Position numbers and translations under genes: made by a program
Source: Candidatus Uhrbacteria bacterium
GTDB taxonomy: Bacteria > Patescibacteriota > Patescibacteriia > UBA9934 > UBA11717
Direction: 5' to 3'
DNA: 5,058 nt
NCBI GenBank assembly: GCA_013203725.1
Contig: JABMPK010000043.1
Coordinates: 1 to 5,058 of the forward strand
The notes under the pieces: model-generated
Told to the model about the DNA's origin: nothing
The model's input: the letters and a program-made list of their open reading frames with translations, nothing else
The model's database searches: none
In this document: positions 5,027 through 5,058 of the stretch, in pieces
How the letters are laid out: each line of letters opens with the position of its first letter
How positions within the stretch are numbered: the first letter of the stretch is position 1

Positions 5027-5058
5027 TGCAGGGGTACAATTTGGTAGAATACCTTAAC

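Noticed and set aside
1..5058. CRISPR array, tRNA or rRNA gene, insertion sequence or prophage gene
   Set aside because: I found no regularly spaced direct repeats, tRNA-like cloverleaf, rRNA sequence, transposase motif or terminal inverted repeats. The only repeat-like items are the short palindromes listed.

Overview
The window looks like ordinary chromosomal sequence from a bacterium with a compact, moderate-GC genome. It holds six protein genes, no RNA gene, and no CRISPR array or transposase. Nearly every start codon lacks a Shine-Dalgarno sequence, at least one promoter appears to make a leaderless mRNA, and one gene encodes a small 'MATK.DL' coiled-coil protein. I infer that this would suit a Candidate Phyla Radiation (Patescibacteria/Parcubacteria-like) genome, but no rRNA or other marker here proves it. 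TGA, TAA and TAG are all used as stops, so the genetic code looks standard.

Left part (1-814, minus strand): a 2'-5' RNA ligase / RNA 2',3'-cyclic phosphodiesterase family gene (thpR-like) is followed after 17 bases by the first 76 codons of a WecG/TagA/CpsF-family glycosyltransferase, which runs off the left edge. The two are probably co-transcribed.

Centre (845-3603, plus strand): clpB, the Hsp100 disaggregase, is divergent from thpR. It has a near-consensus vegetative promoter whose -10 box forms part of the spacer of a CIRCE operator. This is direct sequence evidence for HrcA-type heat-shock repression. The clpB stop codon lies inside the first of two tandem REP-like elements, each made of GTAG followed by an 8-4-8 hairpin. 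A rho-independent terminator comes next, and then a bidirectional terminator.

Right part (3796-5058, minus strand, convergent with clpB): in transcription order there is a small acidic putative lipoprotein, a MazG-like nucleotide pyrophosphohydrolase, and a 99-residue coiled-coil protein of unknown function. The last of these has its own extended -10 promoter placed so close to the ATG that its mRNA should be leaderless. The lipoprotein has an unusual start: its signal peptide is complete only if translation begins at a non-standard codon such as ATT, or outside the window.

I do not see a new multi-gene system. The points most worth checking are the tandem GTAG-headed palindromes that supply the clpB stop codon, the CIRCE/promoter overlap, the lack of Shine-Dalgarno signals, the lipoprotein start, and the altered first catalytic motif of the ThpR-like protein.
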